Assembly: GCF_021277265.1 (NCBI RefSeq)
Contig: NZ_JAJSOH010000002.1
Span: 670,818 to 734,817, forward strand
Direction of reading: 5' to 3'
DNA from: Kineosporia rhizophila
Lineage (GTDB): Bacteria > Actinomycetota > Actinomycetes > Actinomycetales > Kineosporiaceae
DNA: 64,000 nucleotides
The translations under genes were made by a program, and so were the position numbers. Under the pieces are notes generated by a model. The model saw only the letters and a list, made by a program, of their open reading frames with translations, searched no databases and had not been told where the DNA came from. Positions 43,746 through 52,485 of the stretch are shown one piece after another. Within the stretch, counting starts at the first letter, position 1. Each line of letters begins with the position of its first letter.

Positions 43746-46294
43746 GATGCATTCCCTTCGGTCACCAGCGGCAGGCGCGGGTCGGTGGTGGTGGAGCGAC
43801 CGGCCCGGCCCCCCAGCGCGGTGCTGCCGTCGCGCACCGGCACCTGGGGAAGCGAGATCAGCGGCAGGGAGGTGCGGAACTGCCCGGGAACGGCGGGTTC
43901 CTGGCCTTCCTTCCACGGGTCGCGGTAGCCCTCGACGGTTTTCTGCATGCGCTCGTCCAGACCGGCCGCATCCTGCTCCATCTCCTGCCGGATGAAGTCC
44001 AGACCGAGCCGGGGCACGAAGGCGTAGGTGCGCTCCAGCCACTTGGCGTTCTCGCGGTAGTACTGCAGGAAGCGGCCGCTGACGGTGAGCACCTCCTCCG
44101 GGGTGTCCACCGTGACCAGCAGATCGCCCTTGCGGATGTGGGCCCCGGCCGCGCCGCCGACGTAGATCTCCCACCGGCCGCCCTCGACCGCGACCACGCC
44201 GATGTCCTTCACCAGCGACTCGGCGCAGTTACGGGGGCAGCCGCTGACCGCCATCTTGACCTTGCCGGGCGACTCGATGCCCTGGAACCGGGTCTCGATC
44301 GCCACCCCCAGCGCGGTCGAGTCGCCCAGGCCGAACCGGCAGAAGTCGGACCCGACACAGGTCTTCACCGTACGGAAGCTCTTGCCGTAGGCGTAGCCGG
44401 AGGGCATGTCCAGGTCGGCCCAGACGTTCGGCAGGTGCTCCTTGGGGATGCCGAGCAGGTCGATCCGCTGACCGCCGGTGAGCTTGATCATCGGCACCTG
44501 GTACTTCTCGGCCACGTCGGCGATGGTGCGCAGCTGCTCGATCGTGGTGACCCCGCCCTTCATCTGCGGGACCACCGAGAACGTGCCGTCGCGCTGGATG
44601 TTCGCGTGCACCCGGTCGTTGATGAACCGGCCGTCGCGCTCGTCCACGAACTCCTGCGGCCACATCGTGCGCAGCAGCGAGGTCAGGCCCATCTTGCTCT
44701 TGGCGTCCTCCGAGCCCCCCGGGGCCAGGGCCGCGAACACGGCCGAGACCGAGTACAGCTTCAGCTCACGGATCCGGTCCATCAGCTCGGGCTTGGCCAG
44801 CGGGATGCCCGGCACGTAGTAGTGCTCGGCCGGGTCGGCCTGGACGTTGTCGCCGGCCGCCCACTCCACGATCTGCTTGACCAGCGACTTGCACGAGCCG
44901 CAGCCCTTGCCGGCCCGGGTCTTGTCCATCACCCCGGAGACCGTCTTGCAGCCGTCCTCGACGGTCTTCACGATCGTGCACTTGGCCACGCCGTTGCAGT
45001 TGCAGACCTGGGCGTCGTCGGGCATGTCGGCCACGCTCGGCTCGGCCGACGGCCCGCCCAGGTCGAACAGCAGGCTGACCCGCTCCTCGGGCAGGGCCAG
45101 GCCCCGGTCGAAGGCCTGCAGCAGGAACGCCACCTTCTTCACGTCACCAACGCAGGTGGCGCCGATCAGCCGGTCGTCGCGGATGATCACGCTCTTGTAG
45201 ACACCCCGGCGCGGCTCGCGGAACACCACGAACTCGTCGTCGTCGCGCTCGGGGGCGGTGATCCCCATCGAGGCCACGTCCACCCCGGCCACCTTGAGCT
45301 TGGTGGTGATCCGGGAGCCGTGGTACTCGGCGTCCGGGGCCACCCCGGTGAGGTGGTCGGCCAGCACCTTGGCCTGGTCCCAGATCGGCGCGACCAGGCC
45401 GTACACGCTGCCGCGGTGCTGCGCGCACTCACCGACCGCGAACACGTCCGGGTCGTCCAGGGTGCACATCCGGTCGTCCACCACGACCGCCCGCTCCACG
45501 GTGAAGCCGCTGGTGACCGCGACCTCGGTGTTGGCCCGGATCCCGGCCGCGACGACGACCAGGTCGCAGGGGATCTCGGTGCCGTCCTTCAGCACCACCC
45601 CGGTGACCCGGTCGGTGCCGGTGACCCCGGAGCTGAGGGCGTTCAGGCGCACCGAGATGCCCAGCGCCTCCACGCTGTTCTTCAGGATCTCGCCGCCGTC
45701 GGGGTCGAGCTGCTGGTTCATCAGGTGCCCCATCGCGTGCAGCACCTCGACCTGCAGCCCGTGCGACTGCAGACCGCGGGCCGCCTCCAGCCCGAGCAGA
45801 CCGCCGCCGATCACCACCGCCCGCCGGTGCTCGCGGGCCAGCCGGACGATCTCGCGGGTGTCGTCGAGGGTGCGGAAGCCCAGCACACCGTCGAGCAGGC
45901 TGCCGTCGGCGCGGAACACCCCGTCCATCGGCGGGATGAACGAGCGGCTGCCGGTCGCGATGATCAGGATGTCGTAGGGGGTCTCGCTGCCGTCGTCACC
46001 GTGCACCAGCTTGGCGAACCGGTCGATCCGGGTGATCCGCACCGGCACCCGCAGGGTGACGTCGTTCTCCTCGTACCAGGCCAGGTCGTTGAGGAAGATG
46101 CCGGTCTCCTCCTCCTCGCCGGACAGGACGTGCGACAGCATGATCCGGTTGTAGTTGCCGTAGGGCTCGTCACCGAACATGGTGATGTCGAACATCCCGG
46201 CCCCGCCCCGCTCGAGGATCTCCTCGACCGTGCGGGCGGCGGCCATGCCGTTGCCGATGACGACCAGGCGGCGCTTGCCGACCAGCGGGCTCAT
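43742..46294 (-). CDS. nirB: Assimilatory nitrite reductase large subunit NirB
   Basis: An 850-residue enzyme reducing nitrite to ammonium with NAD(P)H. From the N-terminus: FAD domain (VVIGNGMAAARTVEEI), NAD domain (AVVIGGGLLGLEAARGL), a BFD-type [2Fe-2S] domain (CNCNGVAKCTI...GKGCGSC) near residues 430-480, and the siroheme/[4Fe-4S] half with TCVGSDFCRFG and SGCPRNCAES supplying four cluster Cys. It is coupled by 4-base overlaps to nasA upstream and nirD downstream. Confidence 0.96.
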   Translation of the reverse strand: MSPLVGKRRLVVIGNGMAAARTVEEILERGGAGMFDITMFGDEPYGNYNRIMLSHVLSGEEEETGIFLNDLAWYEENDVTLRVPVRITRIDRFAKLVHGDDGSETPYDILIIATGSRSFIPPMDGVFRADGSLLDGVLGFRTLDDTREIVRLAREHRRAVVIGGGLLGLEAARGLQSHGLQVEVLHAMGHLMNQQLDPDGGEILKNSVEALGISVRLNALSSGVTGTDRVTGVVLKDGTEIPCDLVVVAAGIRANTEVAVTSGFTVERAVVVDDRMCTLDDPDVFAVGECAQHRGSVYGLVAPIWDQAKVLADHLTGVAPDAEYHGSRITTKLKVAGVDVASMGITAPERDDDEFVVFREPRRGVYKSVIIRDDRLIGATCVGDVKKVAFLLQAFDRGLALPEERVSLLFDLGGPSAEPSVADMPDDAQVCNCNGVAKCTIVKTVEDGCKTVSGVMDKTRAGKGCGSCKSLVKQIVEWAAGDNVQADPAEHYYVPGIPLAKPELMDRIRELKLYSVSAVFAALAPGGSEDAKSKMGLTSLLRTMWPQEFVDERDGRFINDRVHANIQRDGTFSVVPQMKGGVTTIEQLRTIADVAEKYQVPMIKLTGGQRIDLLGIPKEHLPNVWADLDMPSGYAYGKSFRTVKTCVGSDFCRFGLGDSTALGVAIETRFQGIESPGKVKMAVSGCPRNCAESLVKDIGVVAVEGGRWEIYVGGAAGAHIRKGDLLVTVDTPEEVLTVSGRFLQYYRENAKWLERTYAFVPRLGLDFIRQEMEQDAAGLDERMQKTVEGYRDPWKEGQEPAVPGQFRTSLPLISLPQVPVRDGSTALGGRAGRSTTTDPRLPLVTEGNAS

Positions 46295-48765
46295 ACCTCC
46301 ACCAGCCCGAAGTCGATCACCAGCGTGCCCTCGACGTCCTCCGGGGCGGCCAGGTGCAGCTCCAGAACCGTTCCACCGAGGAGGTCCTCGACCACCCGCA
46401 GCGGGACGTGCACGTCGGACCGGGCGCCGATCGGGAAGTAGCGCATCGGCCGGCCGTCGCGCATCAGTACCGCCGTGACCAGCTCGGCACTGGAGTTGCC
46501 ACCGCGGAAGTACAGCACCTGCGCGGTCTTTCCGGCCGGGACGGTGTAGCTCAGCGCCGGATCGACCGGGGCGGGCTTCAGCAGTCCCTGACCGGTGAAG
46601 GCGAAGACTCCCTGGAGGAACCTCGGTGTGCTGTGCATGGCGCTGTTCTCCTCAATCGCGGTTTCGCGGTCCGGTTCGTCCTCGTCGTGCCTGCCGATCG
46701 CCACCGCGCAGACCTTGAAGGCCGGCATCCGCGAGAACTGGTCGAGCACGGGGTTGGTCAGGGCGTTGGCGTTGGACCGGCCGCCCCAGTGGAACGGGAC
46801 GAAGATCGTGTCCGGCCGGACGGTGTCGGTCAGGCGGGCCCGGAAGACTCCGGTACCGCGCCGGGTTCGCAGTTCGACCTCGTCGCCCGGGCCGATCCCG
46901 TTGCGGCGGGCCAGGTCCGGGTGGATCTCGGCGAAGGCCTCGGGCTGGGCCATCCGCAGCGAGGCGACCCGCCGGGTCTGGGCCCCGCTCTGGTAGTGCT
47001 GCATCACCCGGCCGGTGGTGAGCAGGTACGGGTAGACCTCGTCGGCGGCCTCGGCCGGCTCGCGGTAGTCGGTGCGGACGAACCGGGCCCGGCCGTCCGG
47101 GGTGGGGAAGCGGTCGGTGAACAGCCGCCGGTTGTCCTGCCCGCTGCCCTGTGCGAGCGGCCAGAACACGCCCTCTTCGCGCTCGGCGGCCGCGTAGGTG
47201 ATGCCGCTGTAGTCGGCGATCCCGCCCCGGCTGGCCTCGCGCAGCTCGGTGAACACCGTCTCGGCGTCGGCGCTGAAGAACTCGCCGCGGCCGAGCCGGT
47301 CGGCGATCTGCTTGAGCACGGTGAGGTCGTCGCGCACGCCTTCCGGTGGGGGCAGGGCCCGGCGCCGGCGGATCACCCGGCCCTCCAGGTTGGTCAGCGT
47401 GCCCTCCTCCTCGGCCCACTGCGCGGTGGGCAGCACCACGTCGGCCAGGGCGGCCGTCTCGGTGAGGAAGATGTCGCTGACCACCAGCAGCTCGAGGGCC
47501 TGCAGGCGGTTCTGCACGTGGGCGGCATTGGGGGCGCTGACCGCAATGTTGGAGGCCATCACCAGCAGGGCCCGCACCCCGCCGGCGGTGCCGCAGCGGT
47601 CGAGCATCTCGTAGGCCGACAACCCCGGCTGAGGCAGCTCACCCGGCTCGATGCCCCAGACCCCGGCGACGTGCGTGCGGGCCGCCGGGTCGTCGAGCTT
47701 GCGGTAGCCCGGCAGCTGGTCGGCCTTCTGCCCGTGCTCCCGGCCGCCCTGGCCGTTGCCCTGGCCGGTCAGGGTGCCCCAGCCGCTGAACGGCTTGCCC
47801 GGCAGGCCCAGGGCCAGGGCCAGGTTGATGAACGCCTGGGCGGTGCGGGTGCCCGCGCTGTGCTGCTCGGCCCCGCGCGCGGTGAGGATCATCGCCGAGC
47901 GGGCCCCGGCCAGGATGTCCAGCGTCTCGTGCAGCTGGGCGGCCGGTACCCCGGTGATCCGCTCGACCCGGTCCGGCCAGAACGCGTTGACCCCGGACCG
48001 GGCCCGCGCCCAGCCGGTGGTGCGCTCGGCGATGTACTGCTCGTCCACCAGACCGCGCCGCACGGCCAGGTGCAGCAGGCCGTTGGCCAGCGCCAGGTCG
48101 GTGCCCGGGCGGGGCTGCAGGTGCAGGTGCGAGCCGCGGGCGGTGGGCGTGGCCCGGGTGTCGACCACGACGTGCCGGGCCCCCTCGGCCCGGCCCTGGT
48201 CGAAGAACTGCATGGCCGGCGGCATGGTCTCGGCCGCGTTGGAGCCGACCAGCAGCACCGCCTCGGCCCGGGCGATGTCCTCCAGCGGGAAGGGCAGGCC
48301 CCGGTCGATGCCGAACATGCTGTTGGCCGCCGCCGCGGCCGACGACATGCACCAGCGGCCGTTGTAGTCGATCGCCGGGGTGCGCAGTGCCACCCGGGCG
48401 AACTTGCCCAGCGTGTAGGCCTTCTCGTTGGTCAGGCCGCCGCCGCCGAAGCAGCCGACCGACTCCACGCCGTACTTCTCCTGGGCCCGCCGGATGCCCA
48501 GGACGATCCGGTCGAGCGCCTCGTCCCAGCTCGCCCGGCGCAGCGGGCTGGTGCGGTCGCCCTCCCGCTCGCGCACCAGCGGGTGCAGCAGCCGGTCGGG
48601 GTGGTCGAGCAGCTCGGCCGCCGTCCAGCCCTTGGAGCACAGGCCGCCCCGGTTGACCGGGAAGTCGGGCTGCGGCTGCAGGGTGACCGGGCGGTCGCCC
48701 GCCGTGAGCTCGATGCCGCACTGCAGCGAGCAGTAGGGGCAGTGGGTCAGCGTGGTGGTGCTCAC
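46291..48765 (-). CDS. nasA: Assimilatory nitrate reductase catalytic subunit with C-terminal extension
   Basis: An 824-residue molybdopterin (bis-MGD) oxidoreductase reducing nitrate to nitrite. The N-terminal [4Fe-4S] ligands are C9, C12, C16 and C43. Other family segments are WDEALDRIVLGIRRAQ, GRWCMSSAAAAANSMFG, TNLEGRVIRRRRALPPP and the C-terminal cofactor domain TTGRVMQHYQSGAQTRR. The first 700 or so residues match nitrate reductase. About 110 more follow (from FLQGVFAFTGQGLL to the end), a beta-rich region without Cys motifs that I do not recognise. The GTG start overlaps nnaR as GTGA. Confidence 0.92.
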   Translation of the reverse strand: MSTTTLTHCPYCSLQCGIELTAGDRPVTLQPQPDFPVNRGGLCSKGWTAAELLDHPDRLLHPLVREREGDRTSPLRRASWDEALDRIVLGIRRAQEKYGVESVGCFGGGGLTNEKAYTLGKFARVALRTPAIDYNGRWCMSSAAAAANSMFGIDRGLPFPLEDIARAEAVLLVGSNAAETMPPAMQFFDQGRAEGARHVVVDTRATPTARGSHLHLQPRPGTDLALANGLLHLAVRRGLVDEQYIAERTTGWARARSGVNAFWPDRVERITGVPAAQLHETLDILAGARSAMILTARGAEQHSAGTRTAQAFINLALALGLPGKPFSGWGTLTGQGNGQGGREHGQKADQLPGYRKLDDPAARTHVAGVWGIEPGELPQPGLSAYEMLDRCGTAGGVRALLVMASNIAVSAPNAAHVQNRLQALELLVVSDIFLTETAALADVVLPTAQWAEEEGTLTNLEGRVIRRRRALPPPEGVRDDLTVLKQIADRLGRGEFFSADAETVFTELREASRGGIADYSGITYAAAEREEGVFWPLAQGSGQDNRRLFTDRFPTPDGRARFVRTDYREPAEAADEVYPYLLTTGRVMQHYQSGAQTRRVASLRMAQPEAFAEIHPDLARRNGIGPGDEVELRTRRGTGVFRARLTDTVRPDTIFVPFHWGGRSNANALTNPVLDQFSRMPAFKVCAVAIGRHDEDEPDRETAIEENSAMHSTPRFLQGVFAFTGQGLLKPAPVDPALSYTVPAGKTAQVLYFRGGNSSAELVTAVLMRDGRPMRYFPIGARSDVHVPLRVVEDLLGGTVLELHLAAPEDVEGTLVIDFGLVEV

Positions 48766-49865
48766 GTCTCCACGACCAGTCGATATCCGCGTTTCACCAC
48801 GGTCTGAACGATTTTGGGGGTTCCCAGGGCGGCCCGCAGCCGGGCCACCGCGACCTCCACCGCGTGCAGGTCACCGGCCCCCGGCAGGGCCGAGAGCAGC
48901 GTTGCGCGGTCCACCACGTGCCCCGGCTGACGGGCCAGTTCGCGCAGGATCGCCATCGGGGCGGGCGAGAGGTTCAGGGTGCGCCCGTCGAGCCGGGCCA
49001 CCTGCCCGCGCAGCTCCAGCGTGCCCGCCGAGGTGGGCAGGGTGCGCACCCGCACGGTGGTGAGGTGGTCGACGGTGGTCCGGATCAGCGCCCCCAGCCG
49101 GCCCCGGTCGGGGATCAGCGGGTCCAGCCCGGCGTCGAGCAGCGGGCGGGCGGTGACCCGGCCGACCGCGGCCGGCACCACGTCCTCCCGCATCGCGTCG
49201 AGCAGTTCCTCGTGACGGCCCATGTCCTGGGCCGCCTTCAGGAACGCCTCGGCCCCGGGGGCGCTGGTGAACACCACCACGTCGACCGTGCGGCTGCAGG
49301 TGGCCTCGATCGAGCGCTCCACCGCCACCGGGTCGGGGGCCGGGCCCCAGCGGTAGACCGGCACCGGCACCACGTCGGCGCCGGCCAGGCGCAGCTTCTC
49401 GATCAGGTGCTCGTCGGTGGCCCCGTGCAGCTGGAAGGCCACCCGGCGGCCGGCCACCCCCTGCGACAGCAGCGCCTCGACCACCTCGGAGGTGGTCTCC
49501 GAGGCCGCCGACCAGCTCTCGATCAGCCCGGCGGCGCGGATCGCACCCCGCGCCTTCGGGCCCCGGGCCATGATCCGCGACTCGGCCAGCACCTCGAGCA
49601 GGTGCGGGGCCAGCCCGGCCGAGTCGGCCGTCTCGATCCAGCCGCGGAAGCCGATCGCCGTGGTGACGATCACCGCGTCCGGCGGGCGTTCCACCACTTG
49701 TCGTGTCGCGCTCAGCAATTCGTCATCCTCTTCGAGGGGAAGGAACCGCAGGGTCGGCGCCTGGATCACGCCGGCCCCACGCCGGATGAAGTTCGCGGCC
49801 AGCTCGTCGGCGCGCCGGTCGCAGGTGAGAAGGATGCTGAAACCCGTCAGGGCCTCGGTGGCCAT
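48762..49865 (-). CDS. nnaR: NnaR-type nitrate assimilation regulator (HemD-like domain plus winged helix)
   Basis: A 367-residue fusion. The first 250 residues have the uroporphyrinogen-III synthase fold (FSILLTCDRRADELAANFIRRGAGVIQAPTLRFLP; VVVFTSAPGAEAFLKAA). The last 90 form an OmpR/PhoB-type winged helix (LSPAPMAILRELARQPGHVVDRATLLSALPG; VEVAVARLRAALGTPKIVQTVVKRGYRLV). This layout is that of NnaR, a nitrate-gene activator working with GlnR in Streptomyces. The ATG at 49865 has GGGAGGT upstream. Siroheme or a precursor is a plausible ligand, as nitrite reductase needs siroheme, but that is inference. HemD activity is unlikely to be its main role. Confidence 0.9.
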   Translation of the reverse strand: MATEALTGFSILLTCDRRADELAANFIRRGAGVIQAPTLRFLPLEEDDELLSATRQVVERPPDAVIVTTAIGFRGWIETADSAGLAPHLLEVLAESRIMARGPKARGAIRAAGLIESWSAASETTSEVVEALLSQGVAGRRVAFQLHGATDEHLIEKLRLAGADVVPVPVYRWGPAPDPVAVERSIEATCSRTVDVVVFTSAPGAEAFLKAAQDMGRHEELLDAMREDVVPAAVGRVTARPLLDAGLDPLIPDRGRLGALIRTTVDHLTTVRVRTLPTSAGTLELRGQVARLDGRTLNLSPAPMAILRELARQPGHVVDRATLLSALPGAGDLHAVEVAVARLRAALGTPKIVQTVVKRGYRLVVET

Positions 49866-49935
49866 GTCTGTCGTACCTCCCGAGGGATAGGGAGCCAAAG
49901 CCTAAGCCCCCCAGGAGATCAGCGACAGAGACCGG

Positions 49936-51294
49936 TCAAACTCGTTCGCGCGCAAGCAGACTTCCCCGGCGGGCGTAGCGGAACCATGTCACGAACAGAA
50001 GAACGATGAAGAAGACCAGGTAAAATCTCAGGGCCGGCTCGATCGTGCCGAAGGTCGATTTCGACCACGCGTAGCAGATCGGGACGGCGAATCCACCGAA
50101 GGCGCCGACCGAACTGATCACTCCCAGCGCCCCGGCCGCCTCCCGGCGTGAGCGCAGCATGGTCTCCGGCGATCCACCCTCCTGCAGGCCCTTGAGCTGG
50201 AACAGCCGGGAGATCATCCGGTAGGTCGAGCCGTTGCCGATGCCGGTGGCCACGAACAGGAACATGAAGCTGAAGAAGAACAGCCCGAGGCTGGCCTGCT
50301 GCACCGACCAGAGGGCGGCGGCCGCCCCGATCGCCAGACCGGCGAAGGCGGCCATGGTCACCTGGGCCCCGCCCACCCGGTCGGACAGCCAGCCGCCCAG
50401 CGGCCGGGCCAGCGAGCCGATCCCGGCGCCGAGGAAGGCCCAGGCCAGGGCGATGTCCTGGCGGTCGAAGACGGCCACCAGCAGGGTCGGGAAGGCCGAG
50501 GAGTAGCCGATGAACGAGCCGAAGGTGCCGATGTAGAGCAGCGACAGCACCCAGGTGTCGGGAAAGCGCAGCGACTGCAGCACCGGCTTGGGGTCGGCCT
50601 TGGCCTCGGTCAGGTTGTCCATGAAGAGGAAGGCGCAGACCGCGGCCACGACGGCCAGCGGGATGTACATCAGGCCGGCGTAGGAGAGGGTCAGCCCGCC
50701 ACCGAGCACGATGATCTGCGGTACGAACTTCTGCACCACGGCCACGCCCAGGTTGCCGCCGGCCGCGTTCAGCCCGAGGGCGAAGCCCTTCTCCCGCTCG
50801 GGGTAGAAGAACGAGATGTTGGCCATGCTGGAGGCGAAGTTGCCACCGCCGAAACCGGCTGTCGCGGCGATCAGCAGCAGTATCCCGTAACCGATCTCGG
50901 GCCGCTCGACCGCCCAGGCCAGACCACCCGCGGGGATGATCAGCAGCAGGGCCGAGGCGATGGTCCAGTTACGCCCGCCGAACTTCGGCACGGCGAAGGT
51001 GTAGGGGATCCGCAGGAACGCCCCGACGCCGCTGGGAACCGCTGTCAGCCAGAGGATCTGGCTGGTCGAGAGGTTCCAGCCGACGTCGTTCAGGCGCACC
51101 ACGACGATGCTCCACAGCAGCCAGACCGAGAAGCCGATGTGCTCGGCGAAGATCGACCAGACCAGGTTGCGCCTGGCGATCGGGCGGCCGGTCTCCTCCC
51201 AGAACTGCGGGTCCTCCGGGTCCCAGTGGTCGATCCAGCGACTCCTGGCTCCTGGGGCCGTTACGGCGGGCGGCGTCGTGACGGTCTCAGCCAT
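49936..51294 (-). CDS. narK: Nitrate/nitrite MFS transporter NarK
   Basis: A 452-residue NarK-family transporter with 12 membrane helices. The two nitrate-signature regions are present: GFGGGNFASSMANISFFYPEREKGFALGLNAAGGNLG and a counterpart GVISSVGAFGGFAVP in the second half. An N-terminal cytoplasmic tail (WDPEDPQFWEETGRPIARRNL) is typical of actinobacterial NarK. It heads the operon narK-nnaR-nasA-nirBD, with 70 bases to nnaR. Confidence 0.94.
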   Translation of the reverse strand: MAETVTTPPAVTAPGARSRWIDHWDPEDPQFWEETGRPIARRNLVWSIFAEHIGFSVWLLWSIVVVRLNDVGWNLSTSQILWLTAVPSGVGAFLRIPYTFAVPKFGGRNWTIASALLLIIPAGGLAWAVERPEIGYGILLLIAATAGFGGGNFASSMANISFFYPEREKGFALGLNAAGGNLGVAVVQKFVPQIIVLGGGLTLSYAGLMYIPLAVVAAVCAFLFMDNLTEAKADPKPVLQSLRFPDTWVLSLLYIGTFGSFIGYSSAFPTLLVAVFDRQDIALAWAFLGAGIGSLARPLGGWLSDRVGGAQVTMAAFAGLAIGAAAALWSVQQASLGLFFFSFMFLFVATGIGNGSTYRMISRLFQLKGLQEGGSPETMLRSRREAAGALGVISSVGAFGGFAVPICYAWSKSTFGTIEPALRFYLVFFIVLLFVTWFRYARRGSLLARERV

Positions 51295-51360
51295 CGGGCA
51301 GCTCCTGGTCTCGGTCCGGGCAACTCGCGATCAAGGCGCGATCGACTCCTCACCGACAGT

Positions 51361-51398
51361 AGGAATCGCGTGTTACCCGGCCGTCCCGTCACCATTAC
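51361..51398 (-). promoter_or_regulatory. Candidate GlnR box upstream of narK
   Basis: On the minus strand GTAAT (51398-51394), GGGAC (51387-51383), GTAAC (51376-51372) and TTCCT (51365-51361) recur every 11 bases, the spacing of GlnR boxes (gTnAC-n6-GaAAC repeats). The two a-sites fit well and the b-sites poorly. The element lies about 67 bases before the narK start. Confidence 0.5.
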
Positions 51399-51455
51399 CC
51401 GGCCGCTACGTTGTCCGCACAAGCCACCCGCCCGGTTGTGAGGTCGCGCCCCCGC

Positions 51456-52421
51456 TCAGGCCTGGACCGCCTCCAGGGCGGCCCGGGCGGCCTCCTCCAG
51501 GAGCTTCTCGTCCGGTTCGGCGTTCTTGCCGCTCTTGTCGGACATGATGGAGATCACAATCGGGGCCCGGCCGCCCTTGGGGTAGACCAGCGCGATGTCG
51601 TTGGCCGTGCCGTACGAGCCGGTGCCGGTCTTGCCGGCCACCTTCCAGCCCTTCGGGACGGCCGCGCGGATCCGCTCGCCGCCGGTGTTGCTGCCCTGCA
51701 TCCACTGCTTCAGCCGGCGGCGGGCCGCCTCGGGCAGGGCGTCGCCCTCCAGCAGCATGTACAGGTCCAGACCGAGCATCTGGACGTTGCTGGTGTCGCG
51801 CTCGTCGCCGGGGACGGCCTCGTTCAGGTCCGGCTCGATCCGGTCCAGCCGGGTGACCTTGTCGCCCAGGGACTGCACGAACCGGTTGACCCCCGGCGTG
51901 CCGCCCACCTTCGCCAGCAGCAGGTTGCCCGCGGTGTTGTCGCTCTCCTGCAGCGCCGCCTGGCACAGCTCGCCCAGGCTCATCGAGGTCCTGCCCTCGG
52001 TCACCGGGGAGAAGTCGACCATGTCCTCCTCGGTGTAGCTGATCTGCTCGGACAGGCCCGGCACGCCGACCGCGGACAGCACCGTGGCGGCCGCCAGGAA
52101 CTTGAAGGTGGAGCACATCGCGAACAACTCGTCGGCCCGGTAGGCGATGTCCCGGCCGGAGTCGGTGTCCACCGCGTACAGCCCCAGGCGGGCCTCGTAA
52201 GTCTCTTCCAGTTCGGTGAACACGGCCGTGCTCGGCGCCGCCGAGGCGGTCGTGGTCGGGGTGGGCGAACTGGTGGAGGTGGTGGCCGGAGGCGTCGCAG
52301 CGGCGTCGTCGGAGGACCCGCAGGCGGCTAGGGCGAGGCCGGTGAGCCCGAGCAGGGCACCCCCGAGCAGGCCGCGTCTGTCTATCGTCGGAACTTGGTG
52401 TCTCAGCGTCGGATCCAGCAC
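51456..52421 (-). CDS. Class A beta-lactamase, probable Tat-exported lipoprotein
   Basis: A serine beta-lactamase of about 321 residues. Catalytic motifs are complete: SxxK in MCSTFKF, SDN in ESDNTAG, the omega-loop Glu in EPDLNEA and KTG in GKTGTGSYG. The N-terminus has DRRGLLGGALLGLTGLALAAC, a twin-arginine-like signal ending in a lipobox, followed by a 30-residue Thr/Ser/Pro linker. Tat export is known for some actinobacterial beta-lactamases. The start is GTG at 52421 or TTG at 52442. No regulator lies beside it, so expression may be constitutive. Confidence 0.92.
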   Translation of the reverse strand: MLDPTLRHQVPTIDRRGLLGGALLGLTGLALAACGSSDDAAATPPATTSTSSPTPTTTASAAPSTAVFTELEETYEARLGLYAVDTDSGRDIAYRADELFAMCSTFKFLAAATVLSAVGVPGLSEQISYTEEDMVDFSPVTEGRTSMSLGELCQAALQESDNTAGNLLLAKVGGTPGVNRFVQSLGDKVTRLDRIEPDLNEAVPGDERDTSNVQMLGLDLYMLLEGDALPEAARRRLKQWMQGSNTGGERIRAAVPKGWKVAGKTGTGSYGTANDIALVYPKGGRAPIVISIMSDKSGKNAEPDEKLLEEAARAALEAVQA

Positions 52422-52485
52422 GCCCAGAACCCTAGTCGCCAACCCTGCACCGGCACGTCGGATATACCCGAATTACCGGTGACGG

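Noticed and set aside
44138..48807. Plus-strand open frames of about 770 and 820 codons opposite nirB and nasA
   Set aside because: They are antisense to genes with full cofactor motifs and show no domain of their own.
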